From Niastella sp. (GTDB lineage Bacteria; Bacteroidota; Bacteroidia; Chitinophagales; Chitinophagaceae): 13,461 nucleotides of DNA. Below the pieces are notes generated by a model. That model did not search any database. It was not told the origin of the DNA and saw only the letters and a list, made by a program, of their open reading frames with translations. The stretch is from NCBI GenBank assembly GCA_021154515.1, contig JAJKIL010000200.1, forward strand, positions 1 through 13,461. Direction: 5' to 3'. Below are positions 1 through 5,506 of the stretch, piece after piece. Position 1 is the first letter of the stretch. Each line of letters starts with the position of its first letter. Made by a program: the position numbers and the translations under genes.

Positions 1-81
1 CTCACTTTCGATGAGTATGTTGAATATTGCAAAAAGAACAACATCAGGTTCGATGCTGTCATAGATCCTTCTTTATTATAG
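1..81 (+). CDS. 3' end of an unidentified gene
   Basis: An open frame enters from the left edge and ends at TAG 79-81, giving 26 residues that finish in FDAVIDPSLL. The visible part is charged and soluble-looking (LTFDEYVEYCKKNN...) with no membrane segment. It lies 9 bases upstream of the ATG of the DUF6169-like gene on the same strand, so the two were probably co-transcribed. Too little is visible to name a family; that it is coding is inferred from the smooth open frame and the tight spacing. Confidence 0.6.
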   Translation, partial: LTFDEYVEYCKKNNIRFDAVIDPSLL

Positions 82-90
82 CCGCCTCCA

Positions 91-623
91 ATGTATAAGA
101 TTGCATTTGATCCTTATTTAGGATCCTACCATTTTCATATGAAAATGGCCTGACCTACGCTTGCCATTTTCAGGATTGGACAAGGGAATTATCTCCTGTT
201 CTGGGTATTTATGACATTCAGGTTTGTGAATTTGATTTCACCTGCCAAAATCCGGATACCCAAAATTGTGAATTCAATAAGTATGATAAACATATTTCAG
301 CCACTATATCCCAATTAATTTTAAATTCCTTTGCATCCGAACTGCGGGTCATAACTTATGTATGCGATACCAGCGATGGCAGACATAAAATAAGACATAA
401 ACTTTTTAAGCACTGGTTTAAAAACCTGGCTGAGCAAGAGAACTATATCAGGATACCTATTGAAATCGATCTGAAAGATGAAATGTCAGGCTTTTCGGCC
501 AGTGCGCATGGCGGTGTTATAACAAGAAAAGACTTTCCTCATATGGAAGTCTTACAAAAAGAGTTCATTGATGAAATCCCTAATATTTTTGCACAAAAAA
601 TTGGCATCCTACAATCCAGCTAA
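91..623 (+). pseudogene. DUF6169-like protein gene with a one-base frameshift
   Basis: Translation from ATG 91 gives MYKIAFDPYLGSYHFHMKMA and stops at TGA 151-153. Adding one base in the A run at 142-145 restores a continuous frame (MKNGLTYACHF...) to TAA 621-623, 177 residues in all. The restored protein has the look of the Bacteroidota DUF6169 family as I recall it: an N-terminal beta-rich part, then VITYVCDTSDGRHKIRHKLF, a KHWFKNL stretch, and a late ENYIRIPIEI strand. The family name is recalled, not searched; its function is unknown to me. The gene lies 9 bp behind another + strand gene and ends 2 bp from the convergent lipoprotein gene. No ATG or GTG start follows the break until an internal ATG at about 480, so the product is probably not made unless the base is missing through a sequencing error. 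The rest of the frame is intact, which means the break is recent or artefactual. Confidence 0.65.
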
Positions 624-625
624 CC

Positions 626-1183
626 CTACCAATGGGATTTAAAATTCTTCTGATACTCATCAAACGACACTTTCCCATATTTGCCTTCGCCGAAATATTT
701 GGCGATCAGTTCAAACTCATTTGGCGCCAGATAACCAGGTATGGCTTGTGGTTCCCCATCTACCGGAATGATTACGGTTGTAGGATATGATAAATTGCCA
801 TTAGTAAGATAGATAGCAAAATCGTGGGTCTTATTTCTTGTATTGAAATCATAGGTCCTGCCATTCCAGGTAATGCTCTTATGCCCTTCGGCATCGAACT
901 TAACCGGATAAAACTTCTGCTGCACATAAGCCGTTACATCTTTGTTGTTATACGTTTTTTTATCCATCACCTTACACCAGCCGCACCAGTCGGTATATAG
1001 ATCAATCAGCACCGGGCGCTTTTCCTTTTGCAGGCCGGCTGCAGCCTCATCCAGGCTCATCCATTTTAGTTTCTCTGCGCTACTTTTACCCCAGTTCTTA
1101 TTCTCTCCTTTAAGGGCCGGCTTTTCAGCACATGAAAAAACAACTAACCAACAAAACAAAACCGACAATTTCAATGTTTGCAT
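626..1183 (-). CDS. thioredoxin-fold lipoprotein
   Basis: A 185-residue protein with a lipoprotein-type signal: a short hydrophobic stretch (LKLSVLFCWLVVFSC) with a probable lipidated Cys18. The thioredoxin-like domain follows from about residue 40. It has the redox motif WCGWC with Cys67 and Cys70, preceded by a DLYTD strand, and a cis-Pro at about 134 (SYPTTVIIP). The W-C-x-W-C form is like the thioredoxin_7/DUF255-type periplasmic thiol reductases rather than the WCGPC of cytosolic thioredoxin. It is expected to be membrane-anchored in the periplasm and to reduce or isomerise disulfides; the substrate cannot be told. It is divergent from ubiX across a 37-bp gap and ends 2 bp from the end of the frameshifted gene, with no room for a terminator between them. 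Confidence 0.9.
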   Translation of the reverse strand: MQTLKLSVLFCWLVVFSCAEKPALKGENKNWGKSSAEKLKWMSLDEAAAGLQKEKRPVLIDLYTDWCGWCKVMDKKTYNNKDVTAYVQQKFYPVKFDAEGHKSITWNGRTYDFNTRNKTHDFAIYLTNGNLSYPTTVIIPVDGEPQAIPGYLAPNEFELIAKYFGEGKYGKVSFDEYQKNFKSHW

Positions 1184-1203
1184 GCGTATTTTTGTTTAAC
1201 ACC

Positions 1204-1211
1204 TAAATTTA
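1204..1211. promoter_or_regulatory. candidate shared -7 element of the divergent thioredoxin/ubiX pair
   Basis: The 37-bp gap between the two divergent genes holds the self-complementary octamer TAAATTTA. It differs from the Bacteroidota -7 consensus TAnnTTTG by one base on either strand. On the + strand a TTTG lies 23 bp upstream (1177-1180), longer than usual spacing; on the - strand no -33 box of good spacing was found. This is a weak match and nothing else in the gap looks like a promoter. Confidence 0.3.
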
Positions 1212-1220
1212 AGTCATTCC

Positions 1221-1787
1221 ATGCACAAAATAGTGTTGGCCATTACGGGCGCCAGTGGCAGTATTTACGCCCGCTTACTGATTGAAAAACTGTTGACCAT
1301 TAAACAACAATGGCAGGATGTTGCTGTAGTAATGACCGACAACGCCAAACAGGTGTGGGAAACCGAACTGGGCAACAACGACTACACCCAATACCCCATT
1401 CAATTTTATTCTAAAAATGACTTCAACGCACCTTTTGCCTCCGGTTCGGGCCGGTATAATACCATGATCATCGCGCCCTGCTCTATGGGCACCCTGGGCC
1501 GTATTGCGGGCGGTATTTCAAGCGATCTTATTTCCCGCGCTGCCGATGTAGTGTTGAAAGAACGCCGCAAGCTTATTTGCCTGGTACGCGATACGCCTTA
1601 TAACCTCATTCACATTCGCAATATGGAAACCGTTACCCTGGCCGGTGGTATTATTTGTCCTGCAACCCCCTCGTTTTACAGCCGCCCCACTACCATTGAG
1701 GAAGTGGTGGCTACTGTTACCGATCGTGTTCTTGACCTGGCAGGACTGGATATAAGCACCTATCGTTGGGGAAATGAACCCAAATAA
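1221..1787 (+). CDS. ubiX: flavin prenyltransferase UbiX
   Basis: A 188-residue protein, the normal length for UbiX/Pad1. It has the N-terminal phosphate-binding loop TGASGSIYA (9-17), the CSMGTLGRIA segment (87-96), SRAADVVLKERRKL (105-118), Arg123 in the LVRDTP stretch, and the C-terminal PATPSFYSRP (147-156) before a closing RW at 182-183. UbiX joins dimethylallyl phosphate to FMN and makes prenyl-FMN, the cofactor of UbiD-type decarboxylases. It is cytosolic and usually dodecameric. No ubiD partner is in this window. The ATG at 1221 is the only reasonable start, since GASGS normally lies about ten residues in. A degenerate inverted repeat and a terminator follow it directly. Confidence 0.96.
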   Translation: MHKIVLAITGASGSIYARLLIEKLLTIKQQWQDVAVVMTDNAKQVWETELGNNDYTQYPIQFYSKNDFNAPFASGSGRYNTMIIAPCSMGTLGRIAGGISSDLISRAADVVLKERRKLICLVRDTPYNLIHIRNMETVTLAGGIICPATPSFYSRPTTIEEVVATVTDRVLDLAGLDISTYRWGNEPK

Positions 1788-1888
1788 TATTGAATATTGA
1801 ATGTTGAATTTCCAATTTTGAAGGAAATACAAAACGCAGAATAATGAGGTACTTCTACATTCAATATTGAACATTCGATATTCGACAT
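1787..1888. repeat. degenerate intergenic inverted repeat (TTGAAT/ATTCAA rich)
   Basis: Left arm 1787-1825 and right arm 1850-1888 are inverted copies, matching by eye at 29 of 39 positions, with a spacer of 24 bases. Each arm is itself built from repeated TGAATATTGAATGTTGAA-type units. The element starts at the last base of the ubiX stop codon and abuts the terminator that follows. Similar TTGAAT-type palindromic sequences are, to my recollection, common between genes in Chitinophagaceae; it does not look protein-coding. Confidence 0.7.
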
Positions 1889-1890
1889 TA

Positions 1891-1921
1891 AAAAAGGGAC
1901 TGTTAAAAACAATCCCTTTTT
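1891..1921. terminator. bidirectional rho-independent terminator between ubiX and lolA
   Basis: A 14-bp stem, AAAAAGGGACTGTT (1891-1904) with AACAATCCCTTTTT (1908-1921), has a 3-base loop and one G-T type imperfection. A-rich and T-rich flanks on opposite sides let it work in both directions. It sits between the convergent ends of ubiX and lolA, where both transcripts need an end. Confidence 0.85.
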
Positions 1922-1944
1922 AATATCTTGTTGTAAGTTTCTTT

Positions 1945-2598
1945 TTATCGCAGATCAACCACTTCAACCCCAGGATATTTTGCTTTATCAAACACAAACA
2001 GGTTATCGGGAAGGTTAGCGCTTCCGTTCATGGTATTTACGGTATACACCATTACGTTACCCGCTTTATCCAGGATACGAGTACTGTTGATAGTCTGACT
2101 TTTTTTATCTACCAGCACATATACTTTGTGGAAGGGTTTGTTTTTATCTGTGGGGGTCATTTCAATTTCCTGTAATGTTTTTTTATTCACCACTTTATCG
2201 CCATTCAGCTTGTACAGGAAATCTTTGTCATAAAAGCTGGTAAATAACTTCTGCATGCTGATGGTGCTGGCAGAAGGATCGGGTTTGGTGATGGTTACTT
2301 CGTTGGCCGATTTATCGTACGTCCAGATGTTGGTGCCATCACAGAATATTTCCTGGCCAGTACCGGCAATGCTAACCCGGTAGCGGCTTCCTTTCAGGGA
2401 TACGGTGCCCTTCTTGGTTCCCAGTAAACCGCCTTTGGCATCTTCCTGACGCAGGGTAAACGCTGCCTGAACGGCTTTAAAAGTTTTAAACTTTGCGCTT
2501 ACTCCATCCAGCACTTTTTTGGCGGCGGGGTCGTTTTGTTGGCTAAAACCTATAGTGGCTATAAAAAAAGTAGAAATTAATACAATTAGGCTTTTCAT
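1945..2598 (-). CDS. lolA: outer membrane lipoprotein carrier protein LolA
   Basis: A 217-residue periplasmic protein with a cleavable signal peptide (MKSLIVLISTFFIATIGFS, cut near residue 19). The mature part fits the LolA/LolB fold: an amphipathic first helix (AAKKVLDGVSAKFKTFKAVQ), then beta strands including FTLRQEDAKGG, KGTVSLKGSRYRV, EIFCDGTNIWTYD and NEVTITKPDP. The 'FCDG..IWTYD' and 'NPD/KPD' elements are typical of the Bacteroidota members. LolA carries lipoproteins across the periplasm to the outer membrane. It lies directly downstream of ftsK on the same strand, an arrangement also seen in other bacteria, but the 113-bp gap contains a promoter of its own. It ends at the bidirectional terminator. 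Confidence 0.93.
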   Translation of the reverse strand: MKSLIVLISTFFIATIGFSQQNDPAAKKVLDGVSAKFKTFKAVQAAFTLRQEDAKGGLLGTKKGTVSLKGSRYRVSIAGTGQEIFCDGTNIWTYDKSANEVTITKPDPSASTISMQKLFTSFYDKDFLYKLNGDKVVNKKTLQEIEMTPTDKNKPFHKVYVLVDKKSQTINSTRILDKAGNVMVYTVNTMNGSANLPDNLFVFDKAKYPGVEVVDLR

Positions 2599-2624
2599 TA
2601 TATGAATACTTTGTGTAAAGGCCG

Positions 2625-2656
2625 CAAAGATAATTGGTTAAACCTATTGCGGCAAT
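2625..2656 (-). promoter_or_regulatory. promoter of lolA (Bacteroidota housekeeping type)
   Basis: Reading the - strand, ATTG (2653-2656) is followed after 20 bases by TATCTTTG (2625-2632). This is an exact match to the -7 consensus TAnnTTTG with normal spacing from the -33 box. The lolA ATG lies 26 bases further on, so the leader is short, roughly 20 bases. It lies wholly in the gap between ftsK and lolA. Confidence 0.7.
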
Positions 2657-2711
2657 AATAAGACGTGAATTGTTGCCCTGGGTTGTAAAATACGGCCACC
2701 TTAACAAAATT

Positions 2712-5243
2712 CTAACCTATGTCGTTCAGCAGCATTTCCAGGTCGGCTTCCGTTTTAACCAGCACGTCGCGGGCCTTACTTCCCTGACTGGGGCCAACAA
2801 TCCCGGCTGCTTCCAGCTGGTCCATCAGGCGGCCGGCCCGGTTATAACCCAGTTTCATCCGCCGTTGCAATAAGGAGGTTGAACCCATTTGGCTGGTTAC
2901 GATCATCCGGGCAGCACTTTCAAACAAAGTATCCCGGTCTTCCAGGCTGAGTTCCTTCCCTTCAAATTGCTTTTCATCCACATATTCCGGCAAAAAGAAT
3001 GCCTGGGGGTACCCTTCCTGGGTGCCGATGAAATCACAAATACTGTCTACTTCGGGCGTATCAACAAAGGCGCACTGCAAACGGGTTATTTCCCCATTAT
3101 AGCTAATAAGCATGTCCCCTTTACCGATCAGTTGTTCGGCCCCACCCGCATCCAGAATGGTACGGGAGTCGATCTTGGAGGATACTTTAAAGGCAATCCG
3201 CACCGGGAAGTTGGCCTTAATGGTACCGGTAATGATGTTTACCGACGGGCGCTGGGTGGCAATGATCAAATGGATACCTACCGCACGGGCCAGCTGCGCC
3301 AACCGGGCAATGGGCATTTCCACTTCTTTACCAGCCGTCATAATAAGGTCCGCAAACTCATCCACCACCAATACAATAAATGGCAGGAACTGGTGACCCT
3401 TTTGCGGGTTCAGCTTCCGCTTTATAAACTTCTCGTTGTATTCACGAATGTTACGGGCGCCGGCTTCCTTCAACAGGTCGTACCGGTTATCCATTTCAAT
3501 ACACAGGGCATTGAGCGTATGAATTACCTTTTTGGTATCGGTGATGATGGCTTCATCTTCACCCGGTAATTTGGCCAGAAAATGCGTTTCAATATGGCGG
3601 TACAGGCTCAATTCCACTTTCTTGGGGTCAACCAGTACCAGTTTTATTTGCGATGGATGTTTTTTATACAGCAACGACACCAGGATGGCGTTCAACCCAA
3701 CCGATTTACCCTGGCCGGTAGCACCCGCCATCAACAAGTGCGGCATGGTGGTAAGGTCAACGATAAAATTCTCGTTATCGATCTTCTTCCCAATAGCTAT
3801 TGGTAAACTGAAATTATTGTTCTGGAATTTTTCCGACGACAGCATACTGCGCATACTCACTACCGTCTTCTTTACATTGGGCACTTCAATACCCACGGTA
3901 CCTTTACCGGGTATGGGCGCAATAATACGAATACCAAGCGCGGCCAAACTAAGCGCAATATCATCTTCCAGGTTCTTAATGCGCGAAATACGCACCCCTG
4001 CTGCCGGCACAATTTCATACAGCGTTACAGTGGGCCCTACAGTGGCGCTGATCTTCTGTATTTCGATGTCGTAGTTCTTCAGCGTATTGATGATCTGGTT
4101 CTTGTTGGTCTCCAGTTCCTGTGGGTCCTGAATAATGCGTTCGCTGCCATGCAGCTCCAGCAATTCAAGACTGGGGAATTTATAATCGCGCAGTTCGAGC
4201 GACGGATCGTACGGTTCCTGAGAGATCACTTTTTCAACCTTTGGTTCTTCAACCGGCACTTCAGGCTGATCTACCTCGGGGTACGTTTTTATTTCCAACT
4301 CCAATGGGCCCAGTTCCGGCTTTTTGTTACGGCCTTTTTGACCAATAACCGGTGGCGCTTCCACCACTCCCGGTTCCTCAACATCGTCTTCTATGTCCTC
4401 CAGATCTTCTACTTCTTCATCTTCCCCATCTCTTTCTACCAGTTGCAGATCCATTGGCTCTTCTTCGGGTTCTGTTTTAGGCGCTTTTTTAATAACTCCC
4501 AGCCCGTTGTTCAGTTTATTGCCAACCGGTTTTACTACCGGCGTTTCTGTTTCTTCTTTTGTAGCTAATACCGGCACCACCTCTTTGGCAGGTTCTGTTG
4601 TTTTGGGTTTGGATAATGTTGGTGCTTTGAAAACGGGGTTGAACCGCCAGATCACGTATGCCAGTCCGCCCATCAATAATAAAGCGGCCGTACCAACGTT
4701 GCCAATCATCCGCACCAGCCAGTCGCTGCCCATATTACCCACGGCCCCGCCCCAGGCGAATGCACCGCCACGGAATATGAATGCCAATACCACACTAAAA
4801 AACAACAGGCTTACTATTACGTAGCGCACATTGCGCCAGAGGTTAAATACTTTCGCACCCAGCAATGCATTTACACCTATTACAAAAAACAGGCTGCAGA
4901 ACATGAAGCTGGCAGCGCCAAATCCTTTATAGAAAAACAAGTGTGAAATATACGCGCCAAGGTTGCCGAGCAAATTCGTTGTTTTTACGTCTTCACCAGG
5001 CAATAATATGGCAGCGCCACTGAATACCTTATCCTGGTCTTCCTTCCAGGTAAACAGGTATGATGCAAAGGCGATAAATAAGAAAAGGCTGATCAGTATG
5101 GAGAAAGCACCAGCAATTTTATGGGTACGCTCATCTTTTACTAATTGCTTAACCGTAACCTGAGCTTCTTTTTCAGGCTTGAATTTATCCGTATTTGCTG
5201 GCTTTTTCTTTTCTGCTTTGTCTGCTTTTAAGCGGTTGGCCAT
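2712..5243 (-). CDS. ftsK: DNA translocase FtsK
   Basis: An 843-residue FtsK/SpoIIIE translocase. Four N-terminal membrane segments lie at about 43-66, 110-129, 139-157 and 183-200. A low-complexity acidic and proline-rich linker runs at about 210-345 (the DGEDEEVEDLEDIEDDVEE stretch). The motor domain follows, with Walker A GATGQGKS (507-514), the LVLVDPKK strand (535-542), Walker B VLVVDEFADL (624-633) and the IATQRPS motif (661-667). The C-terminal winged-helix gamma domain (about 771-829) would read KOPS-like polar DNA sequences. FtsK sits at the division septum, pumps chromosomal DNA and activates XerCD at dif. The open frame extends upstream to 5294, but MANRLK at 5243 is chosen because a promoter -7 box lies only 6 bases before it. 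lolA follows on the same strand. Confidence 0.96.
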   Translation of the reverse strand: MANRLKADKAEKKKPANTDKFKPEKEAQVTVKQLVKDERTHKIAGAFSILISLFLFIAFASYLFTWKEDQDKVFSGAAILLPGEDVKTTNLLGNLGAYISHLFFYKGFGAASFMFCSLFFVIGVNALLGAKVFNLWRNVRYVIVSLLFFSVVLAFIFRGGAFAWGGAVGNMGSDWLVRMIGNVGTAALLLMGGLAYVIWRFNPVFKAPTLSKPKTTEPAKEVVPVLATKEETETPVVKPVGNKLNNGLGVIKKAPKTEPEEEPMDLQLVERDGEDEEVEDLEDIEDDVEEPGVVEAPPVIGQKGRNKKPELGPLELEIKTYPEVDQPEVPVEEPKVEKVISQEPYDPSLELRDYKFPSLELLELHGSERIIQDPQELETNKNQIINTLKNYDIEIQKISATVGPTVTLYEIVPAAGVRISRIKNLEDDIALSLAALGIRIIAPIPGKGTVGIEVPNVKKTVVSMRSMLSSEKFQNNNFSLPIAIGKKIDNENFIVDLTTMPHLLMAGATGQGKSVGLNAILVSLLYKKHPSQIKLVLVDPKKVELSLYRHIETHFLAKLPGEDEAIITDTKKVIHTLNALCIEMDNRYDLLKEAGARNIREYNEKFIKRKLNPQKGHQFLPFIVLVVDEFADLIMTAGKEVEMPIARLAQLARAVGIHLIIATQRPSVNIITGTIKANFPVRIAFKVSSKIDSRTILDAGGAEQLIGKGDMLISYNGEITRLQCAFVDTPEVDSICDFIGTQEGYPQAFFLPEYVDEKQFEGKELSLEDRDTLFESAARMIVTSQMGSTSLLQRRMKLGYNRAGRLMDQLEAAGIVGPSQGSKARDVLVKTEADLEMLLNDIG

Positions 5244-5248
5244 GGGCA

Positions 5249-5280
5249 CAAAGATAAGTAGTTTAAGGTTCAGGGCACAA
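5249..5280 (-). promoter_or_regulatory. promoter of ftsK, close to the start codon
   Basis: On the - strand, TTG (5278-5280) is followed after 21 bases by TATCTTTG (5249-5256), a perfect TAnnTTTG -7 box. The ATG of MANRLK begins at 5243. Transcription starting about 5-8 bases past the -7 box would begin at or just before the start codon, so the mRNA is probably leaderless or has a leader of only a few bases. This also rules against the longer frame starting at 5294, which would lie upstream of the promoter. Confidence 0.65.
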
Positions 5281-5338
5281 GAAAGAAGGCACAAGGAAAT
5301 GTCAATTTTGGCCTCGCGGAATTCGAGCCTTGTTTAAT

Positions 5339-5450
5339 CGTGAAACGGCAAACGTGAAACGTGAAAGGGTTCCCTTTATCAACGCTATCAACCCTGTCAA
5401 CACTATCAACTTGTTAACTCGTTAACTTGTTAACTCGTCAACTCGTCAAC
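5339..5450 (+). repeat. tandem GTCAAC/GTTAAC intergenic repeat, copy A
   Basis: The element starts with three CGTGAAA units (5339-5366). Four 9-base units follow (ATCAACGCT, ATCAACCCT, GTCAACACT, ATCAACTTG; 5378-5413) and then 8-base units (TTAACTCG, TTAACTTG, TTAACTCG, TCAACTCG and a partial TCAAC; 5414-5450). An inverted relative lies at 11978-12035. It fills most of the gap between ftsK and the histidine kinase and encodes no convincing protein. Confidence 0.75.
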
Positions 5451-5482
5451 TTTTTTCGTACTTTCACCTTAGAAACTAACCT

Positions 5483-5499
5483 CCCGGCGCATAACCGGG
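5483..5499 (+). promoter_or_regulatory. small hairpin in front of the histidine kinase start
   Basis: CCCGG (5483-5487) and CCGGG (5495-5499) can pair across a 7-base loop. The hairpin ends 7 bases before the ATG at 5507, where a ribosome would bind. It may limit translation of the kinase; only the pairing is seen, the effect is inference. Confidence 0.3.
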
Positions 5500-5506
5500 G
5501 CACTTT

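Noticed and set aside
139..153. Programmed -1 frameshifting at the A run in the DUF6169-like gene.
   Set aside because: A -1 slip gives the right frame, but the site has only four A's, no X-XXY-YYZ heptamer, and the Lys codon would have to re-pair with GAA. A mutation or read error is simpler.
942..1199. An 85-residue + strand open frame opposite the thioredoxin lipoprotein gene.
   Set aside because: It is antisense to a gene with clear motifs (lipobox, CGWC) and has no recognisable domain.
4149..4824. Long + strand open frames opposite the FtsK linker.
   Set aside because: They arise from the acidic low-complexity linker read backwards, giving Ser- or Phe-rich nonsense.
5244..5294. A 17-residue N-terminal extension of FtsK starting at 5294.
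   Set aside because: It would lie across a good promoter whose -7 box is at 5249-5256, and its sequence is unlike the charged FtsK N-terminus that begins MANRLK.
5378..5450. CRISPR-like array.
   Set aside because: The units are 8-9 bases in direct tandem with no spacers, and no cas gene is nearby.
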